Of a DNA stretch of 64,000 bases, positions 43,896 through 51,929 are shown piece after piece. Below the pieces are notes generated by a model that saw only the letters and a list, made by a program, of their open reading frames with translations, was not told the origin of the DNA and made no database searches. The number at the start of each line of letters is the position of its first letter. Position 1 is the first letter of the stretch. The stretch comes from Xylanibacter ruminicola (GTDB lineage: Bacteria; Bacteroidota; Bacteroidia; Bacteroidales; Bacteroidaceae): the NCBI GenBank assembly GCA_015060625.1, contig SUYC01000006.1:124001-188000 (forward strand), in the 5' to 3' direction. Both the position numbers and the translations under genes were made by a program.

Positions 43896-45988
43896 TGGAC
43901 ATACTCAATCAGGATATCAAATACCTACCCGGCGTAGGACCTAACCGTAAAAAAATGCTGAGCAACGAGCTTGGCATTGAGAGTTATGGCGACCTGCTGG
44001 AATACTACCCCTATAAATACGTCGATCGCTCAAAGGTGTACACCATCCACGAGCTATCGGGCGATATGCCGTTTGTACAGGTGGTTGGCCATATCCTGAG
44101 TTTCGAGACCTTTGCGATGGGGCCGCGCAAGGAGCGCGTAGTGGCCCACTTTACCGATGGCACGGGCATCTGCGACCTAACCTGGTTCAACGGCGGCAAG
44201 TATGCCAAGCAGAACTATAAAATAGGTACGCAATATCTGGTATTTGGCAAGCCCACCGTGTTCAACAACCGCATTAACTTCACCCATCCCGACCTGGATG
44301 ATGCGTCGAAACTCGACCTCACCACCATGGGACTTCAGCCCTATTACAACACCACGGAGAAGATGAAGAAGAGCGGACTGAACTCGCGTGCCATCGAACG
44401 CCTCACCAAGACGCTCATCGAGAAACTGCCGCCACAGCCCGAAACCATCCCCGACTTTATTTATCAGCCCTTACATCTGGTAGGACGCGACGAAGCCTTA
44501 CGCACAATACACTATCCACAGAACGCCAAAGACCTGGAGCGAGCCCGACTGCGCCTGAAGTTCGAGGAGCTGTTTTTTATACAGCTTAATATATTAAGGT
44601 ACGCGAGCGACCAGCGCCGCAAATTCCGTGGCTATGTATTTTCTACGATTGGACAGGTGTTCAACACGTTCTACAGTCAGTACCTGCCCTTCCCGCTCAC
44701 AAGCGCCCAGAAGCGTGTGATTAAGGAAATACGCAAGGACATGGGCTCCGGCCGACAGATGAACCGTCTGCTGCAAGGCGACGTTGGTAGCGGTAAGACG
44801 CTCGTGGCACTCATGTCGATGCTGATTGCCATCGACAACAGCTACCAAGCCTGCATCATGGCACCTACCGAAATCCTTGCCGAGCAGCATCTGCAAACCA
44901 TCATAGGATTTCTCAAGGATATGAACCTGCGTGTAGCCCTACTTACCGGAATGGTAAAAGGGAAGCGCCGTGAAGAGGTACTCGAAGGATTGTTGGATGG
45001 TACCATCAACATCCTGGTGGGCACCCACGCCGTGATTGAAGACACCGTACAGTTTGCCCGATTAGGTTTTGTGGTGGTTGATGAGCAGCACCGTTTTGGT
45101 GTGGCCCAGCGCGCCAAGCTCTGGAATAAGAGCGCCAATCCGCCCCATGTATTGGTGATGACCGCCACCCCCATTCCACGCACCTTAGCCATGACGCTTT
45201 ACGGCGACCTCGACGTGAGCATTATCGACGAGTTGCCCCCAGGCAGAAAGCCCGTACAAACCACACATGTATTCGACTCGCGCATGACATCGCTCTATGA
45301 TGGCATCCGCAGACAAATCAACGAAGGTCGCCAGGTTTATATCGTATTTCCCCTCATCGAAGAGAGTGCAAAAAGCGACCTGAAGAATCTTGAAGATGGA
45401 TTTGAGGTGTTGCGCGAAGCCTTCCCAGAGTTCCGTCTGAGCAAGGTACACGGTCGCATGAAACCCAAGGACAAGGAAGAGGAAATGCAACGTTTCGTGC
45501 GTGGCGAAACACAGATACTTGTAGCCACTACGGTCATAGAAGTGGGCGTGAATGTTCCTAACGCATCGGTCATGGTCATTCTCGAAGCACAGCGTTTCGG
45601 ATTGGCCCAGCTACACCAGCTTCGCGGTCGCGTTGGCCGTGGTGCCGATCAGTCGTACTGCATCCTCGTCACCCCATTCAAACTCAGCGAGGACACCCGC
45701 AAGCGTATCGACATTATGTGCGATACCAACGACGGTTTCCGCATAGCCGAAGCCGACCTGAAGCTTCGTGGTCCTGGCGATTTGGAAGGCACCCAGCAAA
45801 GTGGTATGGCTTTTGATTTAAAGATTGCTGATATAGCCCGCGATGGACAGATTGTGCAGATGGCCCGCGATGAGGCACAAAAGATTATTGACGAGGACCC
45901 AGAATGTAACTCTGAGAAATTCAGCATGTTATGGAACCGACTGCGCCAATTACGTAAAACAAATATTAATTGGGCGGCCATTTCCTGA
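43895..45988 (+). CDS. recG: ATP-dependent DNA helicase RecG
   Basis: 697 aa, normal size. N-terminal wedge/OB domain (IKYLPGVGPNRKKMLSNELGI), Walker A GDVGSGKT, DEQHRFGVAQR, TATPIPRTLAMTLYGD, and the C-terminal RGRVGRG and GPGDLEGTQQSG segments. It remodels stalled replication forks and branched DNA. Confidence 0.97.
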   Translation: MDILNQDIKYLPGVGPNRKKMLSNELGIESYGDLLEYYPYKYVDRSKVYTIHELSGDMPFVQVVGHILSFETFAMGPRKERVVAHFTDGTGICDLTWFNGGKYAKQNYKIGTQYLVFGKPTVFNNRINFTHPDLDDASKLDLTTMGLQPYYNTTEKMKKSGLNSRAIERLTKTLIEKLPPQPETIPDFIYQPLHLVGRDEALRTIHYPQNAKDLERARLRLKFEELFFIQLNILRYASDQRRKFRGYVFSTIGQVFNTFYSQYLPFPLTSAQKRVIKEIRKDMGSGRQMNRLLQGDVGSGKTLVALMSMLIAIDNSYQACIMAPTEILAEQHLQTIIGFLKDMNLRVALLTGMVKGKRREEVLEGLLDGTINILVGTHAVIEDTVQFARLGFVVVDEQHRFGVAQRAKLWNKSANPPHVLVMTATPIPRTLAMTLYGDLDVSIIDELPPGRKPVQTTHVFDSRMTSLYDGIRRQINEGRQVYIVFPLIEESAKSDLKNLEDGFEVLREAFPEFRLSKVHGRMKPKDKEEEMQRFVRGETQILVATTVIEVGVNVPNASVMVILEAQRFGLAQLHQLRGRVGRGADQSYCILVTPFKLSEDTRKRIDIMCDTNDGFRIAEADLKLRGPGDLEGTQQSGMAFDLKIADIARDGQIVQMARDEAQKIIDEDPECNSEKFSMLWNRLRQLRKTNINWAAIS

Positions 45989-46038
45989 AACTATGTTAAC
46001 TTGTGCTGTTATCGTGCACGTCATTCAAAAAAAATCAC

Positions 46039-46046
46039 TATATTTG
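46039..46046 (+). promoter_or_regulatory. -7 box of the NlpC/P60 gene
   Basis: TATATTTG followed by CAATC, 30 bp before the ATG. Confidence 0.6.
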
Positions 46047-46076
46047 CAATCATAAAACTTTTTCGTTACAAACCAA

Positions 46077-46631
46077 ATGAAGAAATTATTTATTTTTGCC
46101 CTGATGTTGATGCTTTCTATGAGCGATCTCGCTCTTGGAAAAATTAACCCTTACCAGACTCCTGATGAGAATGAAGAGGAGATCGGCAACTTCGACTTCA
46201 TTTATGGTACTCAGGACGATTTGAACGAAGCATTTGAGAAAACCGAAATGCTGATGAGCGAGGCATTCTCGCACATGGGGGCCCGCTACCGTTCAGGTGG
46301 TAAAGGTCCTAACGCCTTCGACTGCTCTGGTTTTACCAGCTACGTTTACAAGCAGCAAACCGATTTGTTTATCGGTGCATCATCAAGAGATCAGTACGCA
46401 CGTAATATCCCCATCACTCGCGATGAGTTGCAGAGTGGCGACCTGGTATTCTTCACCAGTCCTCGTTCTGGTCGAGGTGTTGGTCATGTAGGTATCGTGG
46501 TTGATGTAGATCCCATCAGCAATACATTTACCTTTATCCACGCCAGCACCAATAACGGCATTACTATCAATAGTTCTACCGACTCGGGCTATGCCCGTCG
46601 TTACATTGGTGCACGCCGTGTACAGCAATAA
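46077..46631 (+). CDS. Secreted NlpC/P60 peptidoglycan endopeptidase
   Basis: 184 aa with signal peptide KKLFIFALMLMLSMSDLALG. The catalytic set is complete: Cys83 in AFDCSGF, His137 in GVGHVGIV and His155 in FIHAS. It should cleave peptide stems in the cell wall. Close to, but with a separate promoter from, the M23 gene. Confidence 0.92.
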   Translation: MKKLFIFALMLMLSMSDLALGKINPYQTPDENEEEIGNFDFIYGTQDDLNEAFEKTEMLMSEAFSHMGARYRSGGKGPNAFDCSGFTSYVYKQQTDLFIGASSRDQYARNIPITRDELQSGDLVFFTSPRSGRGVGHVGIVVDVDPISNTFTFIHASTNNGITINSSTDSGYARRYIGARRVQQ

Positions 46632-46745
46632 ACAAAAAATCGACACTTTTTGCCATATTAACCTGAAAAAACGAGAAAATATCGGCGAAAGTGTTAAAAG
46701 TGAACAAAAAATTCCAATATATTTCCGTTTTTAATGCATTATTTG

Positions 46746-46753
46746 TACTTTTG
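46746..46753 (+). promoter_or_regulatory. -7 box of the M23 peptidase gene
   Basis: TACTTTTG followed by CAG, 39 bp before the ATG at 46793. Confidence 0.65.
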
Positions 46754-46792
46754 CAGCGGATTTTTTAATTTGATATTAACTCTACTAAGTAT

Positions 46793-47728
46793 ATGAACAT
46801 TAAAAGCTTAAAGAAAATAGCCGTTTTAGCATTTACATTTTTTGTCGCAGCCCCCGTGTCTGCACAGGATTTGTTGGCTAAACAGGCCCCAGTCGATCGC
46901 AAGATGAAGGCTGTCGATTCAATAGTTCTCAAGCGAATCATTGAGCAGGAGGAGAAGTACAACCCCTCAGCCGACCTCTACGAAGACTGGAACAACGTAT
47001 ATGCTCACCGCGAAACAGCACTCCCCGACTCATTCCGCATCGACTTGCGTGGTTTCCACATGCCTACCGACAGCCGTGTGCTTACCTCAAACTTCGGTGC
47101 ACGTTGGGGACGCCAGCATAAAGGTCTCGACATCAAGGTATATATCGGCGACACCATCCGCGCTGCCTTCAGCGGTAAGATACGCATCGTGAAATATGAG
47201 CCAAGAGGCTATGGTAAATACGTGGTCATCCGTCACCACAACGGTCTGGAGACCATCTACGGCCACATGTCAAAACAGTTGGTAGTAGAGAATCAGGAGG
47301 TGAAAGCCGGTGACCCCATCGGACTGGGTGGTAACACCGGTCGTAGTACCGGTTCGCACCTGCACTTCGAGACACGTCTTTGTGGCGTAGCCTTGAACCC
47401 AGCCTTGATGTTCGACTTCCGTAATCAGGATGTGGTAGGCGATTTCTATATGTTCCGCCGCAGTAAGTACGCTGCTGAATCAGCTCAGGCCACTCGTCTG
47501 CGTGGTGTTGGTGGTGTAACTGCTAACGATAACGATCAGGACGACGAACTCGAGATTGCAGCAGCCCCACGTACATCTTCTAATGTACATTTCCACAAGG
47601 TTAAGAAGGGCGACACTCTGCAGGCCATTGCCCGCAAGCATCACACCACGATTGCTAAGCTCTGCGAGCTGAACCACATCGGCAAGAACATCCGCTTGCG
47701 CCCAGGACAAATTTTGAAATACAACTAA
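46793..47728 (+). CDS. Secreted M23 (LytM) peptidase with C-terminal LysM domain
   Basis: 311 aa. Signal peptide to about residue 25; M23 domain about 95-215 with the zinc ligands His109 and Asp113 (HKGLD) and HLHFE (His189, His191); LysM domain about 265-311 (VKKGDTLQAIARKHHTTIAKLCELN). The zinc ligands are intact, so it is probably an active endopeptidase and not a degenerate activator. Followed by a strong terminator. Confidence 0.94.
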   Translation: MNIKSLKKIAVLAFTFFVAAPVSAQDLLAKQAPVDRKMKAVDSIVLKRIIEQEEKYNPSADLYEDWNNVYAHRETALPDSFRIDLRGFHMPTDSRVLTSNFGARWGRQHKGLDIKVYIGDTIRAAFSGKIRIVKYEPRGYGKYVVIRHHNGLETIYGHMSKQLVVENQEVKAGDPIGLGGNTGRSTGSHLHFETRLCGVALNPALMFDFRNQDVVGDFYMFRRSKYAAESAQATRLRGVGGVTANDNDQDDELEIAAAPRTSSNVHFHKVKKGDTLQAIARKHHTTIAKLCELNHIGKNIRLRPGQILKYN

Positions 47729-47740
47729 AAAAATATCAGA

Positions 47741-47769
47741 AATCCCGTCAAGTTGACGGGATTTTTTTT
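47741..47769 (+). terminator. Intrinsic terminator of the M23 gene
   Basis: Stem AATCCCGTCAA/TTGACGGGATT with essentially no loop bases to spare, then eight T. Confidence 0.88.
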
Positions 47770-47790
47770 GGTATATTGCTCACTTATTTG

Positions 47791-47798
47791 TATATTTG
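47791..47798 (+). promoter_or_regulatory. -7 box of the HerA-like gene
   Basis: TATATTTG followed by CGCC, 25 bp before the ATG at 47824. Confidence 0.6.
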
Positions 47799-47823
47799 CG
47801 CCATAAACTTAAAACAAAAGCGT

Positions 47824-49401
47824 ATGTACGACAAGGAAAGAGGGCTTTATATTGCCCACTGCTCAAACGGAGCACTGAGTATTACAGGTAAGATGGCCAA
47901 CCGTCATGGTTTGATTGCTGGTGCCACTGGTACAGGCAAAACCGTCACCCTGCAGGTGATGGCTGAAACCTTCTGTCAGGCAGGCGTGCCATGTTTCATG
48001 GCCGATATGAAAGGCGACCTCTCAGGCATCTCGCAACCTGGTAAGATGAGTGGTTTTATCGAGAAGCGCCTGCCAGAATTCTGTATCGAGAATCCTGAAT
48101 TTCAGAGTTGTCCTGTACGCTTCTTCGATGTGTTTGGCGAGCAAGGTCATCCCATGCGTGCCACAATCTCACAGATGGGCCCACAGTTACTCTCGCGTTT
48201 ATTTGGGCTGAATGAGACGCAAACTGGCGTTCTGTATATAGCCTTCAAACTCGCTGATGAAAGAGGATTATTGCTTGATGACATAAAAGACCTTCGCTTA
48301 TTACTTGATTATATGGCGAAACACATGAAGGATGTCACTCTAAAATATGGAACTGTAACAACCATGAGCATCGGTGCCATACAGCGTGCGCTCCTCCAGT
48401 TGGAGAACCAAGGGGCCGACAAGTTCTTTGGCGAACCTTCGTTCGACATCTTCGACTTGATGCAGACCGAAGGCGGCAAGGGCATCATGAACGTGCTGGC
48501 TGCCGATAAGCTGATGATGCAACCCAAACTGTACTCAACCTTCCTGTTGTGGCTTTTGAGCGAGCTCTACTCTACCCTGCCCGAAGTGGGCGATCTACCG
48601 CTGCCCAAACTGGTGTTCTTCTTCGACGAAGCCCACATGCTGTTCGACGGCACCTCAAAGGCACTGCTCGACAAGATTGAACAGGTGATACGTCTCATCC
48701 GTTCCAAGGGCGTGGGTATCTACTTTATCACCCAGAGCCCAACTGATATTCCTGAAAATATACTTGGACAGTTAGGCAACCGCGTGCAGCATGCCCTGCG
48801 TGCCTATACACCAAAGGACCAGAAGGCCGTGAAGACGGCTGCCGACACCTTCCGCCCCAACCCTGCATTTAAAACCGACGAAGCCATCATGAACCTGGAG
48901 ACAGGTGAAGCGCTGGTGAGCTTCCTCGACGAGAAGGGTGCGCCTGCCATGGTGGAGCGTGCCAAGATACTGTTCCCCCTGTCGCAGATAGGCGCCATCA
49001 CCGAGGGCCAGCGTCTCGACATCATCAAACAGAGTCGCATCTATGGCAAGTACGACACACCTGTGGATCGCGAGAGTGCCTTCGAGGTACTCATGGCCGA
49101 ATCAGAATTAGCCCAGCAGGAGCAAGAACAAGCAGAGATAGACGCATCGCAGACTGAAACAAAGACAGAGAAGAAGAAGAAGTCGGGCATACTGGCAAAG
49201 GTTGGCAAGGCCATCTTCACAGCCATCACCTCAACCCTGGCCGCTATGTTGGGGACCTACATCAGTGATAAAGTAACGGGCAAAAAGACCAAGAGTCGCA
49301 CTTCGGCTAAGGGCCGTGTGGTTAAAAACGCCACCAGTGCCGCAACCCGAACCATTACCAAGGAACTTACAAGAGACATCCTGGGTAACCTGATTAAGTA
49401 A
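47824..49401 (+). CDS. HerA/YjgR-like ATPase (DUF853)
   Basis: 525 aa from the ATG at 47824. Walker A GATGTGKT (33-40), the MADMKGDLSGI motif, Walker B KLVFFFDEAHMLF, and VGIYFITQSPTDIPENILGQLGNRVQHALRAYTP, all typical of the DUF853 branch of the FtsK/HerA superfamily. The C-terminal 90 residues are Lys/Thr/Ala-rich with a possible hydrophobic stretch (FTAITSTLAAMLGTYI). Biological role not established. It abuts the convergent phosphopantetheinyl transferase gene with no gap. Confidence 0.88.
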   Translation: MYDKERGLYIAHCSNGALSITGKMANRHGLIAGATGTGKTVTLQVMAETFCQAGVPCFMADMKGDLSGISQPGKMSGFIEKRLPEFCIENPEFQSCPVRFFDVFGEQGHPMRATISQMGPQLLSRLFGLNETQTGVLYIAFKLADERGLLLDDIKDLRLLLDYMAKHMKDVTLKYGTVTTMSIGAIQRALLQLENQGADKFFGEPSFDIFDLMQTEGGKGIMNVLAADKLMMQPKLYSTFLLWLLSELYSTLPEVGDLPLPKLVFFFDEAHMLFDGTSKALLDKIEQVIRLIRSKGVGIYFITQSPTDIPENILGQLGNRVQHALRAYTPKDQKAVKTAADTFRPNPAFKTDEAIMNLETGEALVSFLDEKGAPAMVERAKILFPLSQIGAITEGQRLDIIKQSRIYGKYDTPVDRESAFEVLMAESELAQQEQEQAEIDASQTETKTEKKKKSGILAKVGKAIFTAITSTLAAMLGTYISDKVTGKKTKSRTSAKGRVVKNATSAATRTITKELTRDILGNLIK

Positions 49402-49962
49402 TTAAAGATATTCACAAACAGTATAAATATACCGCTGTCGCTCGACGGTGGTATATTTATATTTAGTGGGATTGATCAGGGATTTCACATCGTGAGTGAT
49501 GCCAGTGCCGACAAGCTTGGCAGTGGCCTCTTTCATCGTCCAAAAGCGGATAAAAGTGGCTTCTGGGGTGGCAGATGCGGCGATTTCTGTTCTCTCCTCA
49601 TCGTTCATTGTGTAGTTAATCAGACTATCCTTGAACTCACGGATACACTCCACATCTACGCCAACAGGCCTGTCGCTGATAACACAAGCAACAGCCTCCT
49701 TGCAATGACTCAGATTAAAGTATATCTTCGGATGGCCCACAATGCTGGGTTTGCCGTGCTCGTTATAGTCGAAGATGGGGTTATAGGTGATGCCATACTC
49801 CTGGCGCAAGCCCTCCTTCAACAGCTGGTAGGCCAACACGCACAAACGCTGCCCCTGTTCAAATTTGAACTTCAAGGCCTGCTCACGACGCTGCTCCGAA
49901 ATCTCAGCCAATGCCGCCTGCAAGTCAAACCCCCAAATATGTTCACTCACCAAAGTAATCAT
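49402..49962 (-). CDS. 4'-phosphopantetheinyl transferase superfamily protein
   Basis: 186 aa from the ATG at 49962, just after the rmuC stop. Sfp-type motifs: FNLSHC, VGVDVECI (Mg ligands Asp103 and Glu105), and FWTMKEATAKLVGTGI (Glu145, Lys149). It transfers the 4'-phosphopantetheine arm to carrier proteins. Codons near the 3' end form a 38-nt near-perfect hairpin (49423-49460). Probably co-transcribed with rmuC. Confidence 0.9.
   Translation of the reverse strand: MITLVSEHIWGFDLQAALAEISEQRREQALKFKFEQGQRLCVLAYQLLKEGLRQEYGITYNPIFDYNEHGKPSIVGHPKIYFNLSHCKEAVACVISDRPVGVDVECIREFKDSLINYTMNDEERTEIAASATPEATFIRFWTMKEATAKLVGTGITHDVKSLINPTKYKYTTVERQRYIYTVCEYL
49423..49460. other. 38-nt hairpin inside a coding region at a convergent junction
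   Basis: The 18-base arms pair completely with two G-U wobbles, starting ATAAATATACC and ending GGTATATTTAT. It lies 20-60 bp past the HerA-like stop on the plus strand and inside codons of the opposing gene. It may serve as a terminator for the HerA-like transcript. Confidence 0.7.
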
Positions 49963-49967
49963 AACTC

Positions 49968-51272
49968 TCAACTCTCAATTGTCAATTCAGGCGTAGGAAT
50001 TCTCCTGTTCGGGTTTTCCTTAGCACCTAAAGTGATTAGTTCTTGCGCCTTTTGGGTGACGCTTTGGCGACCGGTAATCAGTTTGTTGTTGGTATTGTCG
50101 TAAGCCTTCTGCACAGCCTCTATCTTACTACCCAGGTCGTTATAGCGCTGCACAAAATCGCCCAAGCGATCCAATAACTGCTCGGCCAGTCCGAACACTT
50201 TCTCTTGGTTCTCGGCCTGTTGGTTTTGTACCCAGGCGATATGTATCATGTGAAGGATACCCAATAGGTTCTGCTCGCCCGTCACAAACACTTTCTTTTC
50301 GAAGGCTTCGCGCCACAACGTCGGGTCGTTGGCCAGCGCCAACTGCAGCGACGACTCGAAAGGTACAAACATGATTACAAAGTCAACCACATCGCGACCA
50401 TTCTTCACATACTTCGAGTAGTCCTTACGTGCCAACTCGTTTACATGCTGACGCACACTCTTGATATGATCCTGCAGATAACGCTCCTTATCTTCGGGCG
50501 TTTCAGCATTCACATATTTCTCGTATGCCACCAGCGACACCTTCGAGTCGATAATAGCATCCTGACCTTGTGGATAATGAAGAATCACATCGGGCTGCAT
50601 CTCGCGTCCAGTTTCATCATGCTTCACGGGGCGGCCGAGTTCATCGCGCAAACGGGCCTGCACCTCATAGTGTATGCCCTCTGTCAGTCCCTGACTGTTT
50701 AGCAGGTCACCCAATATGATTTCGCCCATATTACCACTCACCTTGTTATCGCGTCGCAGCACATTCGTCAAGTTTTCAGCCTTCTCGCCCAGTTGCTGCG
50801 TTTGTTGCATCATCATCAGCATCTGCTCACGAAACGAAGCCGAATGGGCTGCGCTCTCCTTTTGGTTTTCACTGATAGCCTTCTGCATGTTGGCGATAGC
50901 ATCCTTCAATGGTTGCGTGATGCCAGATATTGTTTCGGTATTCGACTGCTTCAGTTTCTGGGCACTCTGCTCCAACAGTTGCTGAGCCATATTCTTAAAG
51001 CGCTCCTCATGGCGCTGCGACTCTTCAGCCATTTGCTGATGCAGCAACTGCAACTCTCGCATCTGAGCTTCGGCACGTGCATGCAACTCACGGTTCTCAC
51101 CCTCCAAGTGGCGCACTCTGCTGGTGCTCTCTGCCAACTGCTCATTCTTCAGTTTCAGCTCCATGCCAGTTTTGCCACCCTCTATACGGAGGTGATCCAT
51201 TTTGCGATCCATCAGCAGGTAAAGCGCTACAGCACCCACTGCGATACCTATTATAATATAAAGTACAATCAT
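49968..51272 (-). CDS. rmuC: DNA recombination protein RmuC
   Basis: 434 aa. A single N-terminal membrane helix (about 2-20), a long coiled coil (about 30-160, rich in Glu, Gln and Leu), then the RmuC nuclease-like domain with DVILHYPQGQDAIIDSKVSL, FVIMFVPFESSLQLAL and LLGILHMIHIAWVQNQQAENQ. It limits inversions at short repeats. Normal size. Confidence 0.95.
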   Translation of the reverse strand: MIVLYIIIGIAVGAVALYLLMDRKMDHLRIEGGKTGMELKLKNEQLAESTSRVRHLEGENRELHARAEAQMRELQLLHQQMAEESQRHEERFKNMAQQLLEQSAQKLKQSNTETISGITQPLKDAIANMQKAISENQKESAAHSASFREQMLMMMQQTQQLGEKAENLTNVLRRDNKVSGNMGEIILGDLLNSQGLTEGIHYEVQARLRDELGRPVKHDETGREMQPDVILHYPQGQDAIIDSKVSLVAYEKYVNAETPEDKERYLQDHIKSVRQHVNELARKDYSKYVKNGRDVVDFVIMFVPFESSLQLALANDPTLWREAFEKKVFVTGEQNLLGILHMIHIAWVQNQQAENQEKVFGLAEQLLDRLGDFVQRYNDLGSKIEAVQKAYDNTNNKLITGRQSVTQKAQELITLGAKENPNRRIPTPELTIES

Positions 51273-51297
51273 AAGTCGTATTGTTTTTATTTTGCTG

Positions 51298-51305
51298 CAA
51301 AATTA
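51298..51305 (-). promoter_or_regulatory. -7 box of rmuC
   Basis: On the minus strand this reads TAATTTTG followed by CAGC, 25 bp before the rmuC ATG. Confidence 0.6.
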
Positions 51306-51351
51306 AGCAATTTCTTCGTAATAAGGGCCAACTGAACCTATAATTTTGCAC

Positions 51352-51482
51352 AAAAAAAGAAAATGTGCATTCATTCGTTTTTCGAAATCACGCACATTTT
51401 CACTCGTTCCGTATATTATTTCATGTCAGATTAAAGGTAAACTAGATCGGATTGTTCAATAAAACTTAAAAAACTGTTGTTC
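51352..51482 (-). ncRNA. Small RNA candidate with its own promoter and terminator
   Basis: On the minus strand a -7 box TACCTTTG (51488-51495) with a TTTG about 20 bp upstream is followed by 130 nt and a perfect 10-bp terminator stem (51359-51368 with 51392-51401) plus seven T (51352-51358). The longest ORF inside is about 10 codons. It ends before the rmuC promoter, so it is a separate unit. No Rfam family recognised. Confidence 0.55.
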
Positions 51483-51487
51483 GAGTG

Positions 51488-51495
51488 CAAAGGTA
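51488..51495 (-). promoter_or_regulatory. -7 box of the small RNA candidate
   Basis: On the minus strand TACCTTTG, followed by CACTCG. Confidence 0.55.
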
Positions 51496-51575
51496 CGCGT
51501 TTTAATCTACCAAACAAAATCTTTTCTCCATTTTCTTCATTCTGTTAACTCTATTTAACTTTAAAAGAGGTTGTG

Positions 51576-51820
51576 TTCGTCCACACAACACGAAAAACAC
51601 ACTAACTATGACTTTTTCTTTGCCAGGAATGTATAACCATGATTGACGACCAATGCAGTGAAAGACGTTTTTGACTAATTAAAGCGAATTTTTGGTTAAA
51701 GAATCTGTAAAATGTACGTTTTACACCTCTATATTTCGTCCACTCTTTTTAGATTTTTTAAAAATCTTATCACACTGTGTATCAGTGCTTTAAACATTTT
51801 GAGCGTGTCATTTCGTCCAC
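51576..51820 (+). repeat. Three copies of TTCGTCCAC upstream of susC
   Basis: Copies at 51576-51584, 51735-51743 and 51812-51820; the last two extend to ATTTCGTCCACT. An imperfect 20-bp palindrome TGTAAAATGTACGTTTTACA lies at 51706-51725. They occupy the gap before the SusC promoter, so they may be operator sites for a regulator outside the window. No coding potential was seen in 51500-51860. Confidence 0.6.
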
Positions 51821-51860
51821 TTTTCGCTCTGTGCTGCCAAATGCGAGCATTAAAATTAAT

Positions 51861-51868
51861 TATCTTTG
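51861..51868 (+). promoter_or_regulatory. -7 box of the polysaccharide utilization locus
   Basis: TATCTTTG followed by CAGCGG; leader of about 55 nt before the SusC ATG. Confidence 0.65.
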
Positions 51869-51929
51869 CAGCGGAAAATCCTAATAGGGTATATTCTAAC
51901 TTAACATTAACATTTAATAAAACCAAAGT

